Assembly (NCBI GenBank): GCA_030432235.1
Contig: JAUIHT010000002.1
Coordinates: 375,136-439,135 of the forward strand
From: Verrucomicrobiia bacterium
Lineage (GTDB): Bacteria > Verrucomicrobiota > Verrucomicrobiia > Opitutales > Cerasicoccaceae
DNA length: 64,000 bases
Reading direction: 5' to 3'
A program made the translations under genes and the position numbers. The notes beneath the pieces are model-generated. The model made no database searches. It saw only the letters and a program-made list of their open reading frames with translations, and was not told the origin of the DNA. Shown here piece after piece: positions 38,249-47,505 of this stretch (its first letter is position 1; each line of letters opens with the position of its first letter).

Positions 38249-39127
38249 TCAGAAGGCCGGCGGATTGCTTTCACGATACATCGACGGCGTGATGCCTATG
38301 CGCCCCCGGAACTGTCGTGAAAAATGCTCGCTGTCACAGTAGCCCAACTCCATCGCAATCGTCTTCACGGAGAGCGAGGTTTCCACAAGCATGCGGCGCG
38401 CGTGACGCAATCTCCAGATAATCAGGAATTCCTGGGGCGAATAGCCGGTCACTGACTTAAAGGCGCGACAGAAATGGGCTCGCGTGTATTCTGCTTCGTG
38501 AGCCAATTCTTCAACCGTCGGCGCCGACCCGGGACGCTCACACATACGGCGCGCAATGCGCTGCAGCTTCAAAATCCTCGGGTGAATCCGAACACCCGAC
38601 AAATCATCCTGCGTGAAATTGGCCTCATCCAGTTCCATCAGCAAGGCAGTCAACCTGGCCGTCGCCCGAATGCGCCTCACGCCGGTAAACGTGTAGCCGA
38701 ACTTTTCCGTCACCTTGTCGGAAAACGCCGCATCCGGGTTGAGGTCATCAACGATGCGCCTCATCTCCATTTGCACATAGTGAAAATCAAGGTTGCTCAG
38801 ATTTTCCGGAGGGAGTCCTGCGCTGTTCAGTCTGAATTTTCCATCCGGATCCAGCATATCGAATCGGATCGTCAAGAAGCGCAGCGGATCTTCGGGGTCA
38901 CCCTCGATGTTGTAATCCCAGCCCGCGCGCAACCATTGGCAACTGCCACGTGTCAGAGTGGTCCGTCCTTCGTGCAGATGTATCCACCCCTGCCCTCCGG
39001 TACATAATCTGAGCTGATGATCAAAAACCCAGCGGCTCCACGCAGGATTGACACGCATTCCTCGCGGCCAATGAAAACTGCCCGCTACATTAATGCGCAC
39101 GGAGGTATCCAGCCAGTCAACATTCAT
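38249..39127 (-). CDS. AraC-family transcriptional regulator
   Basis: 292 residues from the ATG at 39127; a TTG four codons upstream is less likely. The N-terminal ~190 residues form a cupin-like effector domain (GWIHLHEGRTTLTRGSC). The C-terminal ~100 residues carry two helix-turn-helix units, with RAHFCRAFKSVTGYSPQEFL and the AraC signature SVKTIAMELGYCDSEHFSRQ. Sits upstream of the PEP-CTERM-sulfatase run on the same strand, 194 nt away, and is the natural candidate for its regulator. Confidence 0.93.
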   Translation of the reverse strand: MNVDWLDTSVRINVAGSFHWPRGMRVNPAWSRWVFDHQLRLCTGGQGWIHLHEGRTTLTRGSCQWLRAGWDYNIEGDPEDPLRFLTIRFDMLDPDGKFRLNSAGLPPENLSNLDFHYVQMEMRRIVDDLNPDAAFSDKVTEKFGYTFTGVRRIRATARLTALLMELDEANFTQDDLSGVRIHPRILKLQRIARRMCERPGSAPTVEELAHEAEYTRAHFCRAFKSVTGYSPQEFLIIWRLRHARRMLVETSLSVKTIAMELGYCDSEHFSRQFRGRIGITPSMYRESNPPAF

Positions 39128-39259
39128 ACCAAGTCTCAAGCATGACTAAAGCTACGCTGTCAGAATACAACCAAGATTCCGGCGATTACCAGAACAATGC
39201 GAAAGAAAGCACAAGCGGATACGGGGACACAAAATGAACGCACGTGCCAAACCGACGAT

Positions 39260-40777
39260 TTAAGCCGCCTTAACTTCGTGGCTGCGATCGACACTGACTG
39301 CATGTGCCCTCGGCACGGTTAGATGGAAAGTGGTACCTTGGCCCTTTTGCGAAGTTACCCAGATATTGCCGCCGTGGAAATCGACGACCCGTTTAACGAT
39401 AGCGAGCCCAATGCCGGTGCCTTCATATTTCCCGTCAGTTTCAGCCCGCTTGAAAGGCAGGAAAATCGACTGATAGTCTTTTTCATCGATGCCGATACCA
39501 TTGTCTTCGACTTGAAAAAGATAAGTTCCGTTACCGGTTTTCTGGACAGATATGTTTACCGTGGGTTCGGGCTTATCATTATACTTCAAGGCGTTATAAA
39601 TCAGATTTTTCCAGACCTGGGAAAAACGAATGGGGTCACAGTAAACCGAGGGTAAGTCTCCCTGGATATTAACTTTGGCCCTGCGCTCCTTAATATAGAA
39701 CTTCATTTCTTTGGTGATGTCCTCAAGGAGTGAAGCCATGGGGACGGGCTCTTTCGAGAATTCGACTTTACCCGCTCGCGCAAACTCGAGCAAATCAGTG
39801 ACCAAGGAGTTCATGGACTCCGCCGCGCTCTTGATGGACTCCAATGCTTCTTTTTCATCGTCAGAGACACGCCCCTCCACCGAATCGAGGACACACTCCG
39901 ATAGACCATAAATTCCCGATATCGGATTCTTCAAGTCGTGGGCCACGATATAGGCAAAGCTTTCCAATTCGTCGTACCTTCTTTCGATCTCTTCCGCCAT
40001 GGCATTGAATGCTCTCGTCAGCATACCAATTTCGTCCAGGGGACCTGTTTTCATGCGGCTGGAGAAGTCGCGCATCGTGATTTTCTCCGCGATCTCCACC
40101 AGTTTGAGCAAAGGCTTTGAGATGCGATAGATGGTCAGGAACACAACGGCAATCGCGATGGGAATCGCAATCATAACCGGCACGATGGTGAACCAGAATT
40201 CCCGGTTGTCTGCGGCTTGTATTCGACCGATGGCAGACTCAACCTCGGCCTCGACTGAATCGGTGAGCTGATAGATTTCATCCGCCAAATTCCCCGCGAT
40301 GGAATTGTCCATCTGCACAACGGCCTCCTGGACCGTACTTTTACTTTCCGCATAGCGTTCACCAAACAGAACGTGCATCTCGTTATCTAGCTCGTCCAAA
40401 CCAGCCTGGAACTTGGCCACCTCACCTTGCTCCGATGCGGTGAGCGGCAACGCCTTCAGCCGGTCGAGGGAGTTCTGAACGTGGAGCTTCTCATTTTCAA
40501 AAACAGCTTGATAGCTACTGTTTCCGGAAAGCGCATAACTATTCTCAGCCATCAGCAGCTTCGTATAGTGCAGCTCCACATCGCCGAGCGTCCTCTGCTT
40601 CTGCACGCTGTTACTGACTTCAGCGATAGCATGCTTATCTATGGACAGCGTTACAATGGACGATATTGCCATCAGCACAATCAGTACGACCATGGCAATC
40701 AGCGGGATAGCTATTTTCAGGGTCAACCTGAATGACTGCATGCCTTTTATCTCTCGCAGCGCATGAGGGGATTTCAT
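39260..40777 (-). CDS. Membrane sensor histidine kinase, orphan
   Basis: 505 residues. Two membrane helices (about 22-45 and 195-217) flank a ~150-residue helical periplasmic sensor of the four-helix type. A HAMP segment (about 218-270) is followed by HisKA with the phospho-acceptor His280 in AYIVAHDLKNPISG. The ATPase domain has WKNLIYNALKYND (N box), VEDNGIGIDEKD (G1) and GTGIGLAIVKR (G2). The His context HDLKNP is the phytochrome-like form. No response regulator lies next to it; partner unknown. Confidence 0.94.
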   Translation of the reverse strand: MKSPHALREIKGMQSFRLTLKIAIPLIAMVVLIVLMAISSIVTLSIDKHAIAEVSNSVQKQRTLGDVELHYTKLLMAENSYALSGNSSYQAVFENEKLHVQNSLDRLKALPLTASEQGEVAKFQAGLDELDNEMHVLFGERYAESKSTVQEAVVQMDNSIAGNLADEIYQLTDSVEAEVESAIGRIQAADNREFWFTIVPVMIAIPIAIAVVFLTIYRISKPLLKLVEIAEKITMRDFSSRMKTGPLDEIGMLTRAFNAMAEEIERRYDELESFAYIVAHDLKNPISGIYGLSECVLDSVEGRVSDDEKEALESIKSAAESMNSLVTDLLEFARAGKVEFSKEPVPMASLLEDITKEMKFYIKERRAKVNIQGDLPSVYCDPIRFSQVWKNLIYNALKYNDKPEPTVNISVQKTGNGTYLFQVEDNGIGIDEKDYQSIFLPFKRAETDGKYEGTGIGLAIVKRVVDFHGGNIWVTSQKGQGTTFHLTVPRAHAVSVDRSHEVKAA

Positions 40778-41131
40778 TCCAAAGAGGGGGTAAACGTGTT
40801 CTTCAAGGAGGGTTTTGCTAAACTACATAGTAATCACTATTTCTATTATCTTCAAACGGATTAATACGAAGATAGTTTAGCTCTTCACTTGAAGAATTTT
40901 TCGAATCCCCAGCCCGCCATCCCTTTCTACAACTGCGCTAGAGAGGAAACACGGACTTTTGGCCGTAAGCAATAAGGCCTTCCCTCGACCCTGCGGATTA
41001 CACTCGAGACCCGACTGCCTGGCTGGCATAACTAAAACATCGCGAACGGACTTTCCGCGCGAAGCCGATAAATAATTCACTGGACTAAACACACCCGCAA
41101 ACCTGGCGAGTGCCCCTCGACGCGACGCGCC
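40778..41131. other. 354-bp non-coding gap
   Basis: Between the kinase start and the PEP-CTERM stop. A 71-codon open frame (40877-41092, minus) has no signal, motif or likely start context and I do not call it a gene. No terminator with a T run or RNA gene is evident. Confidence 0.6.
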
Positions 41132-42001
41132 TTAAGAACGCCGCTTGCGCAAGTAGACAAACACCAGGCCTGCACACCCCAGCATGAGCGCAACATGGGA
41201 TGGCTCGGGGACGACAGTGTTGGTGGTCACGGTGATGTTATCCAAATAATAGGCTTCATCTCCGCTGCCGGTGGTGGCCCCCCAGGCAAAAGCGGCCTCG
41301 TTGTAGGTCGTAATCAAATCCGTAGTTACGACTCCGGAAAGCGTGGACGTGCCATTGCTAGAACCACTCCATTCCTGAAAGAGCGTCAATTCACTGGCGC
41401 CGGTCAGCGTGATACGCAAACGCCAGGTATGCACGGCGAAATCCTCGGCAAACGCGCCTGTGATACTGTACAGGACCGTATCCGTGGTCGCGACGTCACC
41501 GGGGCCGTTGTCATAGGTCAAAGTCGAGGTGCCAGTGGCCGAGCCGGAGGGCGTACCGATATTCGCCTTATAGCCGATATCGTCATCAGCGCTGCCGTCG
41601 TTATTGGCAATGGTGGGAGTACCACTGTCATAAAACAGGCCGAATCGCATGCCGCCGCCAATCTGGTCATCGGTGCGATAGGTGCCGCTCAACTCGATGT
41701 AGTCATTGATGCTCGAAAGCGTCACGGCGGCAAAGGAGCCCACCAGCGGCTGAGCCGTATTGGTCGGTTCAACGAACATCGCCCTGCTGCCGGAATCCGT
41801 CACAACGCTCAACGCCGGCAACCCGCCGGTACTGTCGGCACGATACCATGCGGTGTCCAGGGGATCGCCGGGGTCATTGCCCAAGGTTCCCGCTCCGACA
41901 TCGAAGGTGTCATTAAGAACCGTTGTCACGGCCTGAAGGGGATTCAGCAAAAGGCCCAGGGAGGATAAAACAATGGTGGTGATAGGGGTAGGTATACGCA
42001 T
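41132..42001 (-). CDS. PEP-CTERM surface protein
   Basis: 289 residues. Signal peptide about 1-24 (TIVLSSLGLLLNPLQAV). Beta-rich secreted body with GGGMRFGLFYDSGTPTIANN and HTWRLRITLTGASELTLFQE, compatible with a LamG/concanavalin fold. C-terminus has PEPSHVALMLGCAGLVFVYL then RKRR, a canonical PEP-CTERM sorting signal for exosortase. Transcribed divergently from the LacI-type regulator, with 94 nt between starts. Confidence 0.93.
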   Translation of the reverse strand: MRIPTPITTIVLSSLGLLLNPLQAVTTVLNDTFDVGAGTLGNDPGDPLDTAWYRADSTGGLPALSVVTDSGSRAMFVEPTNTAQPLVGSFAAVTLSSINDYIELSGTYRTDDQIGGGMRFGLFYDSGTPTIANNDGSADDDIGYKANIGTPSGSATGTSTLTYDNGPGDVATTDTVLYSITGAFAEDFAVHTWRLRITLTGASELTLFQEWSGSSNGTSTLSGVVTTDLITTYNEAAFAWGATTGSGDEAYYLDNITVTTNTVVPEPSHVALMLGCAGLVFVYLRKRRS

Positions 42002-42012
42002 TTTATTTCACT

Positions 42013-42030
42013 GTTTATGTTAACAATAAG
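42013..42030. promoter_or_regulatory. Possible operator in the LacI/PEP-CTERM divergent gap
   Basis: GTTAAC at 42019-42024 is flanked by partly symmetric T/A bases (TTTAT on the left, AATAA on the right). LacI sites are often palindromic and centred in such gaps. The symmetry is weak; this is a suggestion only. Confidence 0.25.
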
Positions 42031-42095
42031 TTTCGAAGGCATAATTTGAATCTGGCTTGATTTCATGTCAATAGGCTGCTTACTAATCCCGTTTA

Positions 42096-43148
42096 GTGGC
42101 CTCTACCCCTCATCGAGTAACCCAAAAGATCATCGCTCAAAAAGCCGGGGTATGTAAGGCCACGGTGTCGCTGGCGCTTCGTAACGACCCGCAACTCCCC
42201 GCCGATACGTGCAAAAGAATTCAGCAGATCGCCGTAGATCTGGGCTATCAAAGCAGTCCTCTGGTGGCGGCGCATATGGCTCAGGTCCGCAGTCAAAAGC
42301 CTATCAAGTATCAGGCGACCATCGCATTTCTCGCGGATGGCTCCATCAGCCAGGACACCCTGAACTCCATGATGCCCATAGGCAGGTACTACCGCGGGAT
42401 ACAGGCGCGGGCGCAGAGTCAGGGGTACAAGGTGCAGCCCTTTTCGCTGCAGGACCCGGATTTTTCCACCGAGCACTTCAAAAAGGTGTTACACAACCGC
42501 GGTATCCAGGGGATTATATTCGGCCCCGTTCGCTACGAGCATGTGGACACCCCCATCACCCTGAACCTGGAGTCACTATCTTCTGCGGCATGTGGAGCCT
42601 ATCTGGGCCCAATGAAATCACTGCACCACGCCTCCCCGGAAAACTTCGATGCGGTGAAGCGCTGTGTCAACCGCCTGCAGGCGTCCGGCGATTCACGCAT
42701 CGGCTTTGTAGCCCTGGAAGAGACGGTAGCCCGGGGAAATGGGCGTTCTCTCGCGGCATTTCTGCTGTATCAGAACGATATCCCCGCCAGGCAACGCATA
42801 CCGCCGCTGATCCTGCCGGTCTGGGATAAGGAACGCTTCAAAAGTTGGTACGAACGATACCGGCCGGAGGGCATCATTTCCACTTTATACCCGAAACTGA
42901 TTCCGTGGTTCGCATCCAACGGCATCGCGATCCCGGATACGGTCCAACTGGCAACTTACCATAAGACGCCCTACATTTATCCCTATGTCAGCGGGATCGA
43001 CCAGAAATTCGAAATGGTCGGCGCCGCGACGGTCGACCTGATCGTCGGCCAGCTCTACCGTAATGAAAAAGGCATCCCCACGGAGCCCAAGAGTGTGGTG
43101 ATCGCCGGTGAGTGGTTCGAGGGCAATACGGTCAGGCCGCTGAAATAG
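42096..43148 (+). CDS. LacI-family transcriptional regulator
   Basis: 350 residues; GTG start at 42096. DNA-binding helix-turn-helix at about 9-34 (KIIAQKAGVCKATVSLALRN) with the hinge-helix region following. The sugar-binding periplasmic-type domain fills 70-345 (TIAFLADGSI, GIQGIIFGPVR, GAATVDLIVGQLY). The mid-protein is less typical, with long basic loops. Divergent from the PEP-CTERM gene 41132-42001, which it may control. Confidence 0.9.
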   Translation: MASTPHRVTQKIIAQKAGVCKATVSLALRNDPQLPADTCKRIQQIAVDLGYQSSPLVAAHMAQVRSQKPIKYQATIAFLADGSISQDTLNSMMPIGRYYRGIQARAQSQGYKVQPFSLQDPDFSTEHFKKVLHNRGIQGIIFGPVRYEHVDTPITLNLESLSSAACGAYLGPMKSLHHASPENFDAVKRCVNRLQASGDSRIGFVALEETVARGNGRSLAAFLLYQNDIPARQRIPPLILPVWDKERFKSWYERYRPEGIISTLYPKLIPWFASNGIAIPDTVQLATYHKTPYIYPYVSGIDQKFEMVGAATVDLIVGQLYRNEKGIPTEPKSVVIAGEWFEGNTVRPLK

Positions 43149-43306
43149 GTCCGGCCCAAGCTTGGGTGCATCAAGGCATACGTCATGGTTGTATGTCCAG
43201 CGTCGGCATACAGCCCGCTTAAATAATTGGTAAAAAACGATAGCGCCCAGACTTGGCGGCAATCCTTATTGACCCCATCGGGCAAACTAATAGGCTGCAC
43301 ACCCTC

Positions 43307-44143
43307 ATGAAAGTTATATATTCTATCTTGCTAACTGCACTGATGTTTAACCTCTCCAGCCCTTCGCGTGCTGAGAGTTTTTATGCCAACGCGGTCCCTC
43401 TGGGAAATGGCTATTACGAAATTGGCTCATTCGGTCCTTACTACGATAACCTGCTCTTCGGTTGGATATTTGAGTTCGACATGGGATGGCTGTATTCGGT
43501 CGATAACGACGACGGCTCAGCGTGGTTCTATGACGAAGAGTATGATTGGATCTGGGTCTCCCTTGAGCACTACCCTGCCATTTACAGTAACGCAATGGAG
43601 ACGTGGCTCTACGTTTACGAGGATACCGATCCCGTGCTCTATTATCGCTTCTCAGACGGAGCACTGCTCAATGCAGACACTTCAGTATATCAGGAAGGCA
43701 CTCCGAATGATGACCCGAACGATGATGAACCAGACGTAACCCCGACAGCTCCCGCTCCGGACAGCGCCTCGGTTTACTACGGCACCACCATCACCACCAC
43801 CGGCCGCGACTTCATCGTCACCTATGAACTCGATTCCACCGGTGACTCTGGCCTGGAAACGGATATCACCAACGAATTCACCCGCGACTTCGAGTATACC
43901 TACACCAAAAGCACCGACACCACGGCCAGCCTGACGATATCCTTCGACGACGGCTTCTTCGTCGCCGAGGCCGTGCTGACATTCGTCGATGAGGACAGCG
44001 GCACCTTCGAGTACACCGAGCGCATCTTCGACGATTTCGCCGGTCCGGAAGGCGATATCGTCGATACAGCGGACGGCACTTGGGAACGCACCGGCCCGAG
44101 CGATATTCTCATGACCTTCGAGAATTTCACCGGCTCGCGTTAA
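43307..44143 (+). CDS. Secreted protein with tryptophan-rich module and beta domain
   Basis: 278 residues from the ATG at 43307. Signal peptide about 1-22 (ending SPSRAES). Residues ~28-122 form the W/Y-rich module shared with 23589-24587: GWIFEFDMGWLYSVDND and DWIWVSLEHYPAIYSNA align with [13 protein letters not shown] and [16 protein letters not shown] Pro/Asp linker follows, then a beta-strand-rich domain (about 150-275: YTYTKSTDTTASLTISFDDG, TFEYTERIFDDF). In the other protein the module is at the C-terminus, so it behaves as a mobile domain. Function unknown. Followed by a terminator. Confidence 0.85.
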   Translation: MKVIYSILLTALMFNLSSPSRAESFYANAVPLGNGYYEIGSFGPYYDNLLFGWIFEFDMGWLYSVDNDDGSAWFYDEEYDWIWVSLEHYPAIYSNAMETWLYVYEDTDPVLYYRFSDGALLNADTSVYQEGTPNDDPNDDEPDVTPTAPAPDSASVYYGTTITTTGRDFIVTYELDSTGDSGLETDITNEFTRDFEYTYTKSTDTTASLTISFDDGFFVAEAVLTFVDEDSGTFEYTERIFDDFAGPEGDIVDTADGTWERTGPSDILMTFENFTGSR

Positions 44144-44167
44144 ATTCCGGACCACTCCAAATCTTTC

Positions 44168-44201
44168 AAAAAGCGCCTTGGTTATCCGAGGCGCTTTTTT
44201 T
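44168..44201 (+). terminator. Rho-independent terminator
   Basis: AAAAAGCGCCT pairs with AGGCGCTTTTT across a 10-nt loop, ending in a T run. It lies 6 nt before the MMPL start. Confidence 0.88.
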
Positions 44202-44206
44202 AACTA

Positions 44207-46435
44207 ATGCCCGTGGAGATGTCACCCCAAGTCAAGCTGAAGTCCCTTGCCGGAAACCTGTGGCAGCATCCGCTACGCTGGGCCGGGCTGGCACTGCTAC
44301 TGGTCGCCGTCATGAGTCCAGGCCTGCTGCGCTTGCGCGTAAACCTCGGCTTCGACGGCTTCCTCTACGCCTCGGACACCTCCATGCTGCACACCCATCG
44401 GCAAATCGCCGCCCGGTATGGACACGAAAGCGTCGCCCTCGCAGGCATTCCCCTCGAAGACGAGCTTTATGACAATGCATCCCTCGAGCGCCTCGACCGT
44501 CTCAGGCAAGAGCTGTCGCGAGTGGAAGGCGTCAGCTCGGTCCGCTCCCTCTTCGATGTACCGGTGCAAACGAACCAAGGCATTCGCCCCTTTGGCGACC
44601 TCTGGGAAGAAACATCCGAACCGGAACGGAAAAGCCTGCTGGAGCGCTCGAGTTCACTACTCGATCACTTTGCCGGCCCGGATCGCCGCCATGCCCTATT
44701 TGTCGTCGAGATGGACGAAGCCTATCGCGATCCGCAGGCGCTACTGACCATCGGCATGGAGTTGGAAACGCTGACCCGGGAAGCCGGCGGCTGGCAGATC
44801 GGAGAGCCGTACTACCTGATGCATCAACGCGCTATCATGCTGCATGACAGTGGACGCCTCATCCCGGCAGCCCTGGTGGGATTTATCATCCTGATCGCTG
44901 TGGCCTATCGCCGTGCGGGGGCCGTGGCCTTTCCCCTGCTCACGAGCGGCGCAAGCATCGCCGTGGCCTTCGCATTCATGGGCTGGTGCGGGATGCCCAT
45001 ATCAATATTCACCTTTGCCATCCCCATCCTGCTGCTGCTGGTTGGCTCGACCGAAGACCTGTTCCTCATCAACGCCTTTCAGGATGCCTGTGCCAGCGGG
45101 CACGATGGGGGGGACGCATACTACCATACGCTGGCGAAGTTGGCCAAGCCTCTTGCCGCCACCGCCTTCACGACAGCAGCGGGATTTTTCGTAGTAGGCT
45201 CCAATCCGGTTTCACTGCTCAGTCAATTCGGCCTTACGCTCGGAGTGGGATTTATCGCCAACTTCATGCTAACTCTACTGATTTCGCCCCTGTGTCTGCG
45301 GTATGCCAAGCCCCATAAGCTGCGCCGGCTCCCTTGGGACTGGAGCCAGTCAGCACAATGGCTGCAACGGATGCGAACGCCCGCATCCGTACTTTTAGGT
45401 GGACTGTTGTTGGCAACCGTACTCTTGCTGCCCCGGCTCCGCGTGGACAATGACTTCTTTTCCTTTTTTACTTCCGGTTCCGAATCCAGCCAACGCCTGG
45501 ACCAGTACATGGAGCAATTTCCCGGGCCTCTATTCTTCAATGTAACCCTGCAACCAGCGCAGGGAGATTTCCGTTCCGAGCAAAACATGCGCGTGGCTCG
45601 CGACATGCGGAAACAGTTCAGGCAGCTCTATCCGCAGGCGGATGTCCGCTCGCTGGACGCCTACATGGAAGACCTTGCCCGGATGCGCAGTTTCCAACAA
45701 ACCCCCGATGCCTACCTGACCTCCCCGGGCGCCTACAAGGGCTATCTGGCAATGCTTCGGCGCGGCGAGCATCAACTGACCAGCCGGTTGGTGGCCAACG
45801 ATTATAAAGAGCTGCGCTGGGTCGTCGCCCACCCGGTATCGAGCTCAACCGAGTTGCGTACCCTCACGGACGATCTTGAGCACTCGTTGCAGGCATCTCT
45901 ACCCGAAGGCTGGCGCTACTCCATAGCCGGGCAGTACAACCTCATCACCCGTGGCCTTGACGCCGCCACCTGGGCATCCATTCGGACCTTTCCCTGGATG
46001 AGCCTGTTCTGCATCCTGCTGCTCGGCCTTTTTTTCCGGTCCCCTCTCAAAAGCATGTTGGCGGTCATCCCCAGCCTGTTGAGCCTCCTGCTTCTGGCCG
46101 CTTACAGCATCCTGAGCGAGCAGCCGGTGAATATCGTCACCAGTCTCGTTCCACTCATCACTATCGCACTGGCCATCGACCACGCTATCCACCTGCTCGC
46201 CCATGCGGGGCTCCCTGGCAGTTCACTTCAAACCACATTCCGGGAAAATAGCTTGCCGATTCTCGGCTCCTTTACCTGTATGGCCATCCTCCTACTGGCG
46301 ACGTCGTTTTCCGCCTTCGGCCCTGTGGCAACGCTCGGCCGCTGGGGTCTGGCAGCACAGATGCTCGCGCTGCTCATCACTATTCTAATCCTGCCGTGGG
46401 CATTTGCCGCCAAGCATAAGTCGGCCCCTCACTGA
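44207..46435 (+). CDS. RND/MMPL-superfamily exporter
   Basis: 742 residues, shorter than tripartite RND pumps and of MMPL/SSD type. One N-terminal helix, a periplasmic domain (about 45-200), about five helices (residues 215-370), a second periplasmic domain (about 405-575), then about five more. Core features: FAIPILLLLVGSTEDLFLIN in TM4 region with charged ED, and TIALAIDHAIHLLAHAG in the second half. Substrates of such proteins are lipids or hydrophobic compounds; substrate unknown. The 3' end overlaps convergent 46429-47427 by 7 bp. Confidence 0.88.
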   Translation: MPVEMSPQVKLKSLAGNLWQHPLRWAGLALLLVAVMSPGLLRLRVNLGFDGFLYASDTSMLHTHRQIAARYGHESVALAGIPLEDELYDNASLERLDRLRQELSRVEGVSSVRSLFDVPVQTNQGIRPFGDLWEETSEPERKSLLERSSSLLDHFAGPDRRHALFVVEMDEAYRDPQALLTIGMELETLTREAGGWQIGEPYYLMHQRAIMLHDSGRLIPAALVGFIILIAVAYRRAGAVAFPLLTSGASIAVAFAFMGWCGMPISIFTFAIPILLLLVGSTEDLFLINAFQDACASGHDGGDAYYHTLAKLAKPLAATAFTTAAGFFVVGSNPVSLLSQFGLTLGVGFIANFMLTLLISPLCLRYAKPHKLRRLPWDWSQSAQWLQRMRTPASVLLGGLLLATVLLLPRLRVDNDFFSFFTSGSESSQRLDQYMEQFPGPLFFNVTLQPAQGDFRSEQNMRVARDMRKQFRQLYPQADVRSLDAYMEDLARMRSFQQTPDAYLTSPGAYKGYLAMLRRGEHQLTSRLVANDYKELRWVVAHPVSSSTELRTLTDDLEHSLQASLPEGWRYSIAGQYNLITRGLDAATWASIRTFPWMSLFCILLLGLFFRSPLKSMLAVIPSLLSLLLLAAYSILSEQPVNIVTSLVPLITIALAIDHAIHLLAHAGLPGSSLQTTFRENSLPILGSFTCMAILLLATSFSAFGPVATLGRWGLAAQMLALLITILILPWAFAAKHKSAPH

Positions 46436-47427
46436 GAGGAATTATCCAGCGCCTGCATATAGCCCTCGACGTAGCGCTTGCCGAAAAGGCGGTGGGACTG
46501 CGCGCCGAAGTGGATGGGGTCATTGCGCGCGCCCTCGGGCTCGTCATTCAAGCCCAACTCGTCCGGATCCTCTTCCCCTTCATAAGGCGACTTGTTAAAC
46601 GGGTCGGCATAACCGGTGTGCGCGATATGCTCCGGCAAGTTTCGCAAATCCTCCTGGCGCGCGATAACGTAGTCCTTGTTGCGACACCAGCTCGGCACCA
46701 TACCGCCGACGACGAAAGGCAGCTCGCGCTCGCCGAGGTCGGTGCGTAAGCGGGCGACGAAGGCCTCCATGGTGGCAAACCACTCCTCGCGGGTCAGCGT
46801 CCGACAGTCAGCCTCTCCCTGATGCCAGAGGATGCCCGCGATGCGGACATTGGGCACGTTTTCCTGAATGAGCTGCACACGTCGAATCATCGGCTGGTAG
46901 AGGTCGCCCTCCTCCGGGCGCCAGTTGCCCGGAGAAGGCCGGTCCGCCGCGATGCCTTCCAGCGGTTCTTTGTCGCGTCGATTGGTGGTGAAGCCGCTGC
47001 CCGGATGCCCCCAATGGAACACCAGGATGTCGTGGTCCTCGTAACGCTCGGGCGCGACCTCGGTCAGGCAATCGACGAAGCTCTTGCCGAAGCCGATAAA
47101 GTTATCCTTGTCCGTCCTGCCTACGACATACATCGGCTCCACCGCTGCCACAGGTACGTTTCGGTACTCGGGCACATCCTTGGGGATGGTCAGGATCATC
47201 CAGGCGTTGGGATTAAAGCGCCGGTCCAGCTCCGGCACCATCCAGCGCCCGCCCTTGGTGTTGGACTGGCCGCAGATGATGAAGAGGTCGTAGGCGGTAT
47301 CCGGATTTTCATTCGGCACCGCCGTGCCCGTCGGAATGACGTCACCGGGCTCAAGGGCAAAGGCGGACGACGTCAGGCAAACGACTGCGGTCAAGAGGCA
47401 ACGAAAATAGTACGGGGGAACTTTCAT
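46429..47427 (-). CDS. Secreted SGNH / sialate O-acetylesterase-like enzyme (SASA)
   Basis: 332 residues from the ATG at 47427. Signal peptide about 1-24. Catalytic Ser55 in CGQSNTKGG; a later block WHQGEAD and the catalytic DPIHFGAQSHRLFG give the Asp/His of the SGNH site. Closest by pattern to the carbohydrate-esterase SASA family (CE6-like), which removes acetyl groups from sugars. Last of the minus-strand run with two beta-helix enzymes. A related but longer enzyme is at 52664-54190. Confidence 0.9.
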   Translation of the reverse strand: MKVPPYYFRCLLTAVVCLTSSAFALEPGDVIPTGTAVPNENPDTAYDLFIICGQSNTKGGRWMVPELDRRFNPNAWMILTIPKDVPEYRNVPVAAVEPMYVVGRTDKDNFIGFGKSFVDCLTEVAPERYEDHDILVFHWGHPGSGFTTNRRDKEPLEGIAADRPSPGNWRPEEGDLYQPMIRRVQLIQENVPNVRIAGILWHQGEADCRTLTREEWFATMEAFVARLRTDLGERELPFVVGGMVPSWCRNKDYVIARQEDLRNLPEHIAHTGYADPFNKSPYEGEEDPDELGLNDEPEGARNDPIHFGAQSHRLFGKRYVEGYMQALDNSSQ

Positions 47428-47505
47428 GCTCCCCCGTACTCTGTCATCTCTACAGCCCGGTGCCAAATGCGACATTTCCGCGATTCATGGCTACCCGGCA
47501 CGGGC

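Noticed and set aside
40877-41092. 71-codon frame in the 354-bp gap
   Set aside because: No signal, motif, Shine-Dalgarno or conserved-looking pattern.
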